Below are positions 1 through 6,857 of a stretch of DNA of 7,627 nt, one piece after another. The notes under the pieces were generated by a model, which made no database searches, was not told where the DNA came from, and worked only from the letters and a program-made list of their open reading frames with translations. A program made the position numbers and the translations under genes. The stretch's first letter is position 1. Every line of letters begins with the position of its first letter. Source of the DNA: Verrucomicrobiales bacterium (GTDB lineage Bacteria; Verrucomicrobiota; Verrucomicrobiia; Verrucomicrobiales; Akkermansiaceae). The stretch is taken from the NCBI GenBank assembly GCA_002729295.1, contig PBTU01000138.1:1-7627 (forward strand), given 5' to 3'.

Positions 1-1
1 C

Positions 2-1852
2 GCACGGGACCGACGGAGGGACTCGACGGGGTCGGGAGATGATCGCTTGCGAATTGTCATCGATCCCTTTGCGCGGGGGACGGAGGGATACTTTTTTGGG
101 ATCGCGGCGGGCGGGAGTCTGGGTGACGGGATTGTGCGGTCGGGAAATCGCCCTGAGATGGAATGGGATTGTATTTGGGAGGTCAAGACGCGGGTGACGG
201 CGGACGGTTGGGTCGCGGAGGTGGAAATTCCTTTTCGAAGTATTTCCTTCGAGCCTGACCAAGAGAGCTGGGGATTTAATATCGAGCGGGTGATTCGGCG
301 GAAGGAGGAGAAGTTGCGTTGGGCTTCGGCGACGCGGCAGAAGTCGCTGTATGCGCTGGAGGGAGCGGGTCGGATCACGGGGATGCGGGAGTTGAAGACG
401 GGTTTAGGTTTGGATGTGCGCCCGACGGCGGTTGCGCGCTGGAGGGAGGACGAGAACGGGTCGGTGACGACGGAACTCGAGCCCTCGATGGACCTGTTTT
501 ACCGCATCACGCCGTCGTTGACGGCGACCTGGACTTGGCAAACGGATTTTGCAAACACGGAAGTGGATGAGCGTGTGGTCAACACGACTCGCTTTCCGAT
601 ATTCTTTCCGGAGAAGCGTTCCTTCTTTTTGGAGGATACGCGATATTTTCGATATGGGGGGATTCGTCGTAGTCCGCTGCCTTTTCATTCACGCACGATT
701 GGCTTGTCGGAGGATGGGGAGCGGGTGCCGATCGAGATGGGCGCGAAGTTAACCGGGAAAATCGGGAAGTGGAATCTTGGTGTGCTGGGAGTGGGCCTGG
801 AAGAGAGAGGTTCCTTGCTGGCGGATGAAGTGTTTGCAGGACGAGTGACTTACGATCTCTTTGGAGAGTCCACTGTGGGGGTGATTGTGACGGACGGTGA
901 TCCGAGGGGAAATGGTTTGGCGCGAACCTACGGTTTGGATTTCCACCTAAAGGATAGCCGTTTTCTGGGACAAGAGGCGAAGACGGGGGAGTTGATTGGC
1001 TGGTATATGCAGACCGAGAGTGAAGGGGTGGAAGATTATGGCTGGGGATTGACGGCGATTTATCCGAACAACCCGATCTATATACGGGCGGGGCTCCAGC
1101 GGGTCGGAGAGGATTTGGATCCGGCGATGGGCTTTGTGAGGCGACCGGGGATTTATGAATTCACTTCGTTTTTTTCCTATGAGATGGCGCCGAAAGGGAG
1201 TCGATGGAATGAAATTGATTTTGATTTTTCGGCTGGGTTTGATTCAGATCTGGACTGGGAAATTCTCTCGGGAGAATATGAATTCGATGTGACCTTTGAG
1301 CGCAAGGGGGGTGGTGAGATTCAGTTTGGAATCGAGCACGAATGGGAGCGCTTTCTTGAGGATTTCGAAATTTCGGACGGGGTGGTTGTTCCAGTGGGAG
1401 ATTACCGGAGCACGAAACTATTTGGCGGAATCGAAACGCCTTCGTCGTGGGAGTGGGGAGGTCAGTTGGAGGCCAGTGCCGGAGAATATTTGGGCGGGCA
1501 AAGACAGGAGATCGAATTGAATGTCTTTTGGAAGCCCGGCCCGGATTGGGCTACCCGAATTTCGGCAGCCAATGCCTGGCATCAACTGCCGGGAGGCGAT
1601 TTCAATACCCTTGTGGTCAACAGCGCGGTGCAATGGACGCCGACGAGCAATTTGCTGCTGACCGGTGATGTGCAATACGATAACGTTTCTGAGGAAGTTG
1701 GCCTCAACGGGCGGGTGCGGTGGACGGTGAAGCCGGGGAGTGATGTTTATTTTGTGGTAAACCAGAGCTTGGCAAAAGTGGGTGCGGAAAGACGCTATGA
1801 AAGCGTCGGGCGGGAGGCCGTCGCAAAGGTGGGATGGACGTGGAGGTTTTAG
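2..1852 (+). CDS. CBM9-like / DUF5916 outer-membrane protein, 5' partial
   Basis: The reading frame is open from the left edge, so the true start lies outside; the first in-frame start-like codon (TTG at 47) falls in mid-domain and is not the start. 616 residues are visible. Residues 1 to about 125 match the end of a family 9 carbohydrate-binding-like beta-sandwich: a GDDRLRIVIDPF strand near the N-terminus, then WVAEVEIPF and WGFNIERVIRR. The rest is the DUF5916 barrel region, with the family's hallmark DFANTEVDERVVN followed by TRFPIFFPEKRSFFLED at about 181-212. The chain ends ...WTWRF, and a terminal Phe after alternating aromatic residues is typical of BamA-inserted outer-membrane barrels. 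A signal peptide is expected upstream but cannot be seen. Family members are usually 700-900 residues, so roughly 100-250 are missing. The substrate is unknown; the family is linked to envelope or glycan functions only by its domain. Family identity is confident, function is not. Confidence 0.9.
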   Translation, partial: ARDRRRDSTGSGDDRLRIVIDPFARGTEGYFFGIAAGGSLGDGIVRSGNRPEMEWDCIWEVKTRVTADGWVAEVEIPFRSISFEPDQESWGFNIERVIRRKEEKLRWASATRQKSLYALEGAGRITGMRELKTGLGLDVRPTAVARWREDENGSVTTELEPSMDLFYRITPSLTATWTWQTDFANTEVDERVVNTTRFPIFFPEKRSFFLEDTRYFRYGGIRRSPLPFHSRTIGLSEDGERVPIEMGAKLTGKIGKWNLGVLGVGLEERGSLLADEVFAGRVTYDLFGESTVGVIVTDGDPRGNGLARTYGLDFHLKDSRFLGQEAKTGELIGWYMQTESEGVEDYGWGLTAIYPNNPIYIRAGLQRVGEDLDPAMGFVRRPGIYEFTSFFSYEMAPKGSRWNEIDFDFSAGFDSDLDWEILSGEYEFDVTFERKGGGEIQFGIEHEWERFLEDFEISDGVVVPVGDYRSTKLFGGIETPSSWEWGGQLEASAGEYLGGQRQEIELNVFWKPGPDWATRISAANAWHQLPGGDFNTLVVNSAVQWTPTSNLLLTGDVQYDNVSEEVGLNGRVRWTVKPGSDVYFVVNQSLAKVGAERRYESVGREAVAKVGWTWRF

Positions 1853-1872
1853 GCGCCCCCCGGAATTGGGTC

Positions 1873-1898
1873 GAAGATCATTTGGTGGTCTTCTTTTT
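1873..1898 (+). terminator. probable intrinsic terminator of the DUF5916 gene
   Basis: Twenty bases after the stop at 1852, GAAGATC (1873-1879) can pair with GGTCTTC (1887-1893) across a 7-base loop. That gives a 7-bp stem with one G-U pair, followed directly by five T (1894-1898). It is oriented to stop transcription from the plus-strand gene. The element lies over the last codons of the convergent sulfatase, whose Lys-Thr-rich tail supplies the T-run on the opposite strand. The stem is only moderately GC-rich, so efficiency is uncertain. Confidence 0.4.
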
Positions 1899-3320
1899 CT
1901 TCGGCTTCTTGGCTCGTCCCTTCACCCGGTTGGGGTCGTGGTTGGGGTTGGGAGTCATGGCTTGGGCGTCGACAGATTTTTTCCAGGCCTTGAATTTGGA
2001 AAGTAACTCCTGCGCCTTCTCTGGGTTCTTTGTGGCGAGGTTGTTCTTTTCGTGGGGATCGTTGGCGAGATCGTAGAGTTCCAGGCCTCCTTCTTCGTAG
2101 AACTCGATGAGCTTCCAGTTTTTTTCGCGGATCGCTCCGTAGGGCATGGTGCGGTGGTAGTGCGGGTAGTGCCAGTAGAGGGTGTCGCGCTTGAGTTCAT
2201 TTTTCCCATTCAGGAGAGAGAGGAAGCTCACGCCGTCACAGTGTTGATCGGGTCGGGCGGGAAGGCCAGCGGCTTCGAGCATGGTAGGGTAGAAGTCGGT
2301 GCCGATGACCATTTCGGAACAGGTGGATTTTGGCGCAATTTTGGCGGGCCACTTCACGACGAAGGGTTCGCGGACGCCGCCTTCGTGAGAGAAGCCTTTG
2401 AAGCCTTTGAGTCCGGCGGTAGTGGTGTCGTAGTTTCCCCCGTTGTCTCCGGTGAGGATGATCACGGTGTTATCGGCGATGCCAAGTTCATCGAGTTTAG
2501 CGACGAGGCGACCCACACTGTTGTCGAGGGCTTCGACCATACCGGCGCGACGTGGTTCGAGGTGTTCGTTTTTTGTATTGTCGAAGGTTTTGGCTTTCTC
2601 GGTGTATTTTTTAACCAGAGCGGGAGGTGCCATCACAGGGCCGTGTAAAGTGTAGTAGGAGAAGTAGAGGAGGAAGGGGTCGTCTTGTTTCTTTTCGAGA
2701 AAATCGACGGCGGCATCGGTGAGCTTGTCGGTGAGGAAGTCGCCGGGTTTGCCATCGTCGAGGCCGGGCATACCGAAGGGAGAGAAGTATTTCCCCTTTC
2801 CTTTGGGCTGGCCCCATTCGCGGCCGCCGACGTTGATGTCGAATCCGTGACTGGTGGGGTAGTGCTTATCGAAGTCGGGCTGGCCGATGGGCATGAGGTG
2901 CCATTTGCCAAAGAAGGCGGTGGCGTAGCCGGCCTCCTTGAGGGCTTCGGGAAGGAGGACACGTTTGTGGTCGACGCGCGTTTCCCACTTGGGAACGGAG
3001 AGCTTGGCGAAGGGTTTTTTGTGGCCGGTGATCCAGTCGGTGAGTTTTAGGCGGGCGGGGTAGCATCCGCTGAGGATCGCGGCGCGGCTGGGCGAGCACA
3101 CGGTGCAGGCGGCGTAGCCATTGGTGAAGAGCATGCCGTCTGCGGCGAGCTTGTTGATGTGCGGGGTCTCGTAAAACTTCGCGCCGTAACATCCGAAGTC
3201 GCCTAGGCCGAGGTCATCGACGAGGAGGAAGACAAAGTTGGGCTTGGAGTCTTTGGCGGAAAGAAGTCCCGCGAAGGCGAGGCTAAGGAGAGCGAGGGAC
3301 AGGGAGAGATTTTTTTTCAT
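1878..3320 (-). CDS. exported type I (formylglycine) sulfatase
   Basis: 480-residue sulfatase of the alkaline-phosphatase-like superfamily, which hydrolyses sulfate esters, here probably in the periplasm. An N-terminal signal peptide is clear (MKKN, then a hydrophobic stretch to about residue 22). The catalytic motif CSPSR at 75-79 makes Cys75 the residue converted to formylglycine by a maturation enzyme not encoded here. Metal ligands and active-site residues are in place: Asp35-Asp36 (LVDD), GKWH with Lys139 and His141, His226 (LHGP), Asp292-Asn293 (TGDNGG) and Lys308 (GFKG before SHEGGVREP). The C-terminal subdomain ends ELYDLANDPHEKNNL at 414-428. Length is normal for the family. The last dozen residues are unusually basic (KKPKKKKTTK). 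The ATG at 3320 is chosen because it begins the signal peptide; no good Shine-Dalgarno is visible. Substrate (algal polysaccharide, glycosaminoglycan or other) cannot be told from the sequence. It is convergent with the DUF5916 gene, 25 bases apart. Confidence 0.95.
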   Translation of the reverse strand: MKKNLSLSLALLSLAFAGLLSAKDSKPNFVFLLVDDLGLGDFGCYGAKFYETPHINKLAADGMLFTNGYAACTVCSPSRAAILSGCYPARLKLTDWITGHKKPFAKLSVPKWETRVDHKRVLLPEALKEAGYATAFFGKWHLMPIGQPDFDKHYPTSHGFDINVGGREWGQPKGKGKYFSPFGMPGLDDGKPGDFLTDKLTDAAVDFLEKKQDDPFLLYFSYYTLHGPVMAPPALVKKYTEKAKTFDNTKNEHLEPRRAGMVEALDNSVGRLVAKLDELGIADNTVIILTGDNGGNYDTTTAGLKGFKGFSHEGGVREPFVVKWPAKIAPKSTCSEMVIGTDFYPTMLEAAGLPARPDQHCDGVSFLSLLNGKNELKRDTLYWHYPHYHRTMPYGAIREKNWKLIEFYEEGGLELYDLANDPHEKNNLATKNPEKAQELLSKFKAWKKSVDAQAMTPNPNHDPNRVKGRAKKPKKKKTTK

Positions 3321-3401
3321 GAGGCGTCGGAAAATTACTGCGTCGAGTGACGGGCTGATTGGAACGCAAGAAAAGACCCATTGTTTTCACATGCGCTTGA
3401 G

Positions 3402-3421
3402 TTTGTCGTTTTCGCGACAAA
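3402..3421. promoter_or_regulatory. perfect 20-base inverted repeat upstream of the sulfatase, possible operator
   Basis: TTTGTCG (3402-3408) and CGACAAA (3415-3421) form a perfect 7-bp inverted repeat around the 6-base centre TTTTCG. It lies in the 125-base gap between the sulfatase start (3320) and the stop of the upstream gene (3446), about 80 bases before the sulfatase ATG. Half-site centres are 13 bases apart, which suits a dimeric regulator. No T-run follows on the minus strand, so a terminator for the upstream gene is less likely. I do not recognise the motif as that of a named regulator. Confidence 0.4.
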
Positions 3422-3445
3422 GGGAGACGGAAGTAGGGCGCCTGC

Positions 3446-4132
3446 TTACCAGGAGAAGATGATTGGCGCGGTGATCATCTTTGGGCGAACTTTTTTGGTC
3501 TGCTCGCTGAACTCGACGGCGCTGACATAGCCGTCCTCGAACTCGATGACCTTCTTGGATTTTTCCTCGCTGGTGGAGTGTGTGTATTGGCGGAAGTAGG
3601 CGCCGGTGAAGGGGTCACGGATGGTGGCATAGTGTTTTTGAATTTTCACTTCGAGGAACTCCCAGACCTGGGTTTGGCCTTCGGCGGTTCGGCGCAGGGT
3701 GGTTTTGGTGGGCTCGCCGAGGACCTTGGATACTTCCTCGGGAGTCATGCCGAGCGCAATTTCCTTGTCTTCGATCAGCTGGCGCACGGTAAGTTGGCGG
3801 GTGTGGACGGCTTTGAGTTTTTTGATGAACTCGGGCTCCTTGGAGGAAAAGGCGGCAGGCGTAACCCATCCGGAAACTCCTTCGCCGTTACTGCGTTTTC
3901 CGCGAATGTAATAGGCTTTGTCGGTGAATGAAACGAGTTCGGCCTTGGTGCCTTCCTTGAGGGATCCGTATTTCCGGCCACCTTTCTTGGATTCAAAGAC
4001 ATAGCCCGGCTTGATGACCCTGAGGGTGATGCCTTCTGGGGCAAATTCCTCCGTGTAGACGATATCGGGTTCTAGTTTGTGAGGAAGAGCCACCGCGGGC
4101 AAGGTGAAGGCGAGGAGGGCCAAAAGTCTCAT
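3446..4132 (-). CDS. exported protein with SH3-like and BamE/SmpA-like modules
   Basis: 228 residues from the ATG at 4132. A TTG 30 bases upstream is in frame, but the ATG directly begins a good signal peptide (MRLLALLAFTLPAVA, with an AVA cleavage site at 13-15). The mature part has a bacterial SH3-like domain at about 34-95, running from GITLRVI and a small-residue-rich strand region to SGWVTPAAF. A second module at about 115-210 reads IALGMTPEEVSKVLGEPTK, then QVWEF, and later KVIEFEDGYVSAVEF. That is the pattern of BamE/SmpA-like repeats, where a helix carrying GMTxxxVxxxLGxP is followed by strands. There is no lipobox cysteine, so the protein is probably soluble and periplasmic. Such folds usually mediate binding to envelope proteins or peptidoglycan; no enzyme motif is visible and the exact role is unknown. 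It reads in the same direction as the sulfatase, 125 bases away, so a shared transcript is possible but not shown. It is divergent from hemL. Confidence 0.85.
   Translation of the reverse strand: MRLLALLAFTLPAVALPHKLEPDIVYTEEFAPEGITLRVIKPGYVFESKKGGRKYGSLKEGTKAELVSFTDKAYYIRGKRSNGEGVSGWVTPAAFSSKEPEFIKKLKAVHTRQLTVRQLIEDKEIALGMTPEEVSKVLGEPTKTTLRRTAEGQTQVWEFLEVKIQKHYATIRDPFTGAYFRQYTHSTSEEKSKKVIEFEDGYVSAVEFSEQTKKVRPKMITAPIIFSW
3456..3481. repeat. 8-bp inverted repeat at the 3' end of the SH3/BamE-like gene
   Basis: AAGATGAT (3456-3463) and ATCATCTT (3474-3481) are perfect complements around a 10-base loop, just inside the stop at 3446. The repeat is within codons for KMITAPIIF, so it may be a coding coincidence. 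It is not followed by a T-run on the minus strand, so it is not called a terminator; it could protect the mRNA 3' end. Confidence 0.25.
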
Positions 4133-4141
4133 GGTGTTTAC

Positions 4142-4170
4142 AATGTAATCTTTATTTTCCAACTTGTCGA
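4142..4170 (-). promoter_or_regulatory. sigma70-like promoter of the SH3/BamE-like gene
   Basis: On the minus strand, TCGACA (4170-4165; five of six matches to TTGACA) is followed after exactly 17 bases by TACATT (4147-4142; four of six matches to TATAAT). Only 9 bases separate the -10 box from the ATG at 4132. Transcription would begin almost at the start codon, leaving little room for a Shine-Dalgarno sequence, and none is seen. This supports the ATG over the upstream TTG, which would lie inside the promoter. On the plus strand the same bases overlap a GATAAT box (4169-4174) pointing to hemL. Confidence 0.35.
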
Positions 4171-4251
4171 TAATTCTCTGACGGAATGCAAAGTCATCTT
4201 ATTCGAGTTTTTTGCATTCGCGCATCGAATATTCTCATCCAAGCTCCTCCC

Positions 4252-5535
4252 GTGACCGGATTATTATCCCAAAAGTTATTCGCCAAGGCCAAAACCCTGA
4301 TTCCCGGAGGGGTGAATTCTCCGGTGAGAGCGTTCCGAAACGTCGATGGAGATCCCTTTTTTGTGAGACGCGCAAAGGGTTCCCGGATCGAAGACGTTGA
4401 TGGGAAGCACTATATCGATTATGTGGGGTCTTGGGGGCCGAATATTCTTGGGCATGCCCCGATTGTGCTCACGAGCGCGATTCATGAGGCTTCCAAGGAC
4501 GGTATTTCCTATGGAATTCCCAATCCGCAAGAGGTCGAGATGGCGATCATCATCAATGACTGGGTGCCTTCGGTGGAGAAAGTGCGCATGGTGAGCTCCG
4601 GAACAGAGGCCACAATGTCGGCAATTCGTCTGGCGCGGGGGTTTACCGGGCGGGATAAGATTGTGAAATTCGAGGGCTGTTATCACGGCCACGCTGATTC
4701 TCTTTTGGTGGCGGCAGGATCAGGCGCGCTGACGTTTGGCGAGCCGGATTCGGCAGGAGTGCCGCAGAGCTTTGCCAATGAAACGATCACGCTGCCTTAC
4801 AATAATGTGGAGCGACTCGAGGAGGTTTTTCATCAGTATGGTGAGCAGATCGCGGCAGTGATTGTAGAATCCTATCCCGCCAATGCCGGGCTGGTCTTTC
4901 CGCGTGAAGGCTATCTGAAATTAATTCGTGAGATCACCCGAAAGCATGGAGCGCTTGTGATCTTCGATGAGGTGATGACGGGCTTTCGTCTTGCGAAGGG
5001 CGGCGTGCAGGAGTTGGAGAATTTTGATCCGGATCTCACCGCGATGGGGAAAGTGATCGGTGGAGGATTACCGGTGGGAGCTTTTGGAGGAAGAGCTGAT
5101 ATCATGGAAATGCTTGCACCCGACGGTCCGGTGTATCAGGCGGGAACTTTGAGTGGAAACCCTCTCGCGATGATTGCGGGACTGACTCAACTTCGTGAAC
5201 TCGAACGAACCAATGCTTATCAATACCTCTCTGAAGTGGGTTCGCAAATGGCGGAGGGCTTGCGAAGGATCTTCAATGAGAAAGGAATTCCGAATCGCGT
5301 GAATCAGGTCGGTTCGATGTTCTGTCTCTACTTCCTCGATGAGGAAATTGTGAATGTCGATACGGTGACAAAGCAGGATTTTTCGATCTTCAAAAAGCTC
5401 TTCTGGGGATGTTTGAAGGAAGGGGTTTATTTGGCTCCGAGTCCGTATGAGACCGGCTTTATCTCCCGCGAACACTCAGCTGCGGACATCGATGATACTC
5501 TCGATGTCATTCAGTCGGTTGTGGCCAAGTGGTAG
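4252..5535 (+). CDS. hemL: glutamate-1-semialdehyde 2,1-aminomutase
   Basis: PLP-dependent class III aminotransferase that turns glutamate-1-semialdehyde into 5-aminolevulinate, the last step of the C5 route to heme and other tetrapyrroles, in the cytoplasm. From the GTG at 4252 it is 427 residues, close to E. coli HemL (426), and begins MTGLLSQKLFAKAKTLIPGG as family members do. An in-frame ATG at 4186 would add 22 residues with no family counterpart; it cannot be fully excluded because a GATAAT box lies 11 bases before it. Visible motifs are LIPGGVNSPVRAFR, DYVGSWGP, VSSGTEATMSAIRLARG (phosphate binding), GCYHGHAD, IFDEVMTGFR, and AMGKVIGGGLPVGAFGG with the PLP lysine at 267 (E. coli Lys265). 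One oddity is that the usual VEPVAGNMG strand reads VESYPANAG. The gene stands alone, divergent from the SH3/BamE-like gene and convergent with moeA (10-base gap). Confidence 0.96.
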   Translation: MTGLLSQKLFAKAKTLIPGGVNSPVRAFRNVDGDPFFVRRAKGSRIEDVDGKHYIDYVGSWGPNILGHAPIVLTSAIHEASKDGISYGIPNPQEVEMAIIINDWVPSVEKVRMVSSGTEATMSAIRLARGFTGRDKIVKFEGCYHGHADSLLVAAGSGALTFGEPDSAGVPQSFANETITLPYNNVERLEEVFHQYGEQIAAVIVESYPANAGLVFPREGYLKLIREITRKHGALVIFDEVMTGFRLAKGGVQELENFDPDLTAMGKVIGGGLPVGAFGGRADIMEMLAPDGPVYQAGTLSGNPLAMIAGLTQLRELERTNAYQYLSEVGSQMAEGLRRIFNEKGIPNRVNQVGSMFCLYFLDEEIVNVDTVTKQDFSIFKKLFWGCLKEGVYLAPSPYETGFISREHSAADIDDTLDVIQSVVAKW

Positions 5536-5545
5536 TATGTTTTAG

Positions 5546-6697
5546 CTAGCGGAAGAGCGCCGCTTTAATCGTCCTCTCACCTGGTGGAATTTCGAGGTAG
5601 CCGGTTCCGGACATGGCGGTGAGGAAGTCGCCGGAGTTTTGGGGAGAGAGGGCTTGGGCTTTTCCGTCGGCAGTGAACTTGGCGGGGAGGAATTGAGTGA
5701 GCTTGGGATGTTGTTTGATGGGCGAGGCGAGAGAGAGGTTGGTTGGCGGTGGTGATCCTGTGCCGACCATTTTGTTGAGGAGGGGAACGAGGTATCGTTG
5801 GAAAGTGGTGAGGGTGGAGTTGGGATTTCCGGGTAAAGCAGCGACGCCTTGCCAGAAGGCGAATGGCTTACCGGGACGTTGGGCTACACCTTGAAAAATT
5901 GGTGGGCCGATGAGGCTTTCAAGAGCAGGACGAACGTAGTCTTTTTTGCCTTTGGAAATGCCGCCGGAGAGAATGACAAGGTCGGATTGGGCAAGAGCTT
6001 TCTCGATTCCGGCGCGTGTTGATTCCAAGTCGTCGGCGAGATGATCGAGGGTGACTTTGGCAGGTCCCCAGGCGTTCACAGCCGCAGCGAGGGTGAGTCC
6101 GTTGGATTGCCGAAGTTGGTAGGGCAGCGGTGTTTCGTGTGGAGGAACGAGTTCGTCGCCAGTGCTGAGGACGGTGATTCTGGGAAGGAGGGTGACTTTG
6201 AGTTCGGTGGCTCCGATGGTCGCGGCCATGCCGAGATGAGCTGGTCCGATTTTGGTGCCGAAGGAGAGTACGCGGGTGCCGGCGGGGGCGTCGGATCCTT
6301 CGCGATGGATGAAGATCCCTTCCGTGGGTTCGCAATTGATGGTGGCGGAGTCTTCGTTGATTTCGACTTCTTCGTAAGGAACGACGGTGTCGCAGTCTGG
6401 CGGGAGAGAGGCGCCGGTCATGACCTGCCAGCAATGCCCCGGCTTCAGGGAGTCTGGATCGGGCGAGCCTGCCGGGTGGAGGCCTTGAAGTTTGAGAGGG
6501 GCTCCGGTGTAGCCGGCATGTCGGAAAGTAATGCCGTCCATGGTGACTCGGTCGAAGGGGGGAAAGGGACGGTCGGCGCAGAGGTCTTCGCGGAGGATGC
6601 GGCCCAGAGAATTTTCAAATGAAATGGATTCCGATTCCAAAAGAGAGGCGTGATCGAGAATGAATTGCTCGGCTTCTGATGGCGATATCAAGGACAT
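5546..6697 (-). CDS. moeA: molybdopterin molybdotransferase (MoeA)
   Basis: Cytoplasmic enzyme that inserts molybdate into adenylylated molybdopterin to give active molybdenum cofactor. 383 residues from the ATG at 6697; E. coli MoeA has 411. A GTG at 6775 is in frame but would add 26 residues with no family match and lies upstream of the predicted promoter, whereas MSLISPSEAEQFIL is a normal MoeA beginning. Motifs in order: PPFDRVTMDG (47-55), a variant of PPFDxSAMDGYA; MTGASLPPDCDTVVPYEEV (93-111); STGDELV (178-184) in the MPT-binding MogA-like domain; SGGISKGKKDY (244-254) with the conserved Asp; PGKPFAF (275-281); LPGNPNS (288-294). The C-terminal domain is complete, with FLTAMSGTGYLEIPPG near the end. 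No other Moco gene is present in the window, so this is an orphan copy here. It is convergent with hemL, separated by 10 bases. Confidence 0.95.
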   Translation of the reverse strand: MSLISPSEAEQFILDHASLLESESISFENSLGRILREDLCADRPFPPFDRVTMDGITFRHAGYTGAPLKLQGLHPAGSPDPDSLKPGHCWQVMTGASLPPDCDTVVPYEEVEINEDSATINCEPTEGIFIHREGSDAPAGTRVLSFGTKIGPAHLGMAATIGATELKVTLLPRITVLSTGDELVPPHETPLPYQLRQSNGLTLAAAVNAWGPAKVTLDHLADDLESTRAGIEKALAQSDLVILSGGISKGKKDYVRPALESLIGPPIFQGVAQRPGKPFAFWQGVAALPGNPNSTLTTFQRYLVPLLNKMVGTGSPPPTNLSLASPIKQHPKLTQFLPAKFTADGKAQALSPQNSGDFLTAMSGTGYLEIPPGERTIKAALFR

Positions 6698-6703
6698 GGC
6701 GGG

Positions 6704-6732
6704 ACTATGCCGTGTTGCAAGTGATTTCTCAA
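6704..6732 (-). promoter_or_regulatory. sigma70-like promoter of moeA
   Basis: On the minus strand TTGAGA (6732-6727; five of six to TTGACA) and CATAGT (6709-6704; four of six to TATAAT) are exactly 17 bases apart. Only 6 bases lie between the -10 box and the ATG at 6697, so the transcript would start at or next to the A of ATG. No Shine-Dalgarno is present. The arrangement argues for the ATG at 6697 and against the GTG at 6775. Confidence 0.35.
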
Positions 6733-6788
6733 CTGTTGGAAGCGGAGAACTTTTTCGGCTAAGGATTGAAGTCACTTATCTCCCATGA

Positions 6789-6809
6789 TTCCCAATTTCC
6801 ATTTGGGAA
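6789..6809. repeat. 7-bp inverted repeat in the gap between moeA and the CobW remnant
   Basis: TTCCCAA (6789-6795) and TTGGGAA (6803-6809) are perfect complements around the 7-base centre TTTCCAT. The site lies in the 160-base gap 6698-6857, about 60 bases upstream of the predicted moeA -35 box. Neither strand has a T-run after the stem, so it is more likely a protein-binding site or chance than a terminator. Apart from this and the moeA promoter I see nothing in the gap. Confidence 0.3.
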
Positions 6810-6857
6810 AAGGATCGGGGAAGAGCTTATGCCACTTTCTCTTGTGGTGGCGATTTC

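Noticed and set aside
1791..1807. Hairpin GACGCT-N5-AGCGTC near the end of the DUF5916 gene
   Set aside because: It is inside codons, 45 bases before the stop, with no T-run; probably chance.
2052..2648. 198-codon open frame on the plus strand
   Set aside because: It is antisense to the sulfatase, which has complete catalytic motifs; composition is a mirror of the real gene and no family is recognisable.
5548..5564. AGCGG-N7-CCGCT hairpin between hemL and moeA
   Set aside because: The stem is only 5 bp and the following T stretch is very short, so I cannot support a terminator for either gene.
5919..6434. Arg/Ser/His-rich 171-codon frame on the minus strand
   Set aside because: It is a frame-shifted reading of moeA with low-complexity composition.
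6041..6622. 193-codon open frame on the plus strand
   Set aside because: It lies wholly opposite moeA, is rich in Gly from reversed codons, and shows no domain.
6831..6851. GCCAC-N11-GTGGC hairpin just after the CobW remnant stop
   Set aside because: It has a short stem, a long loop and no T-run on the minus strand; too weak to call.
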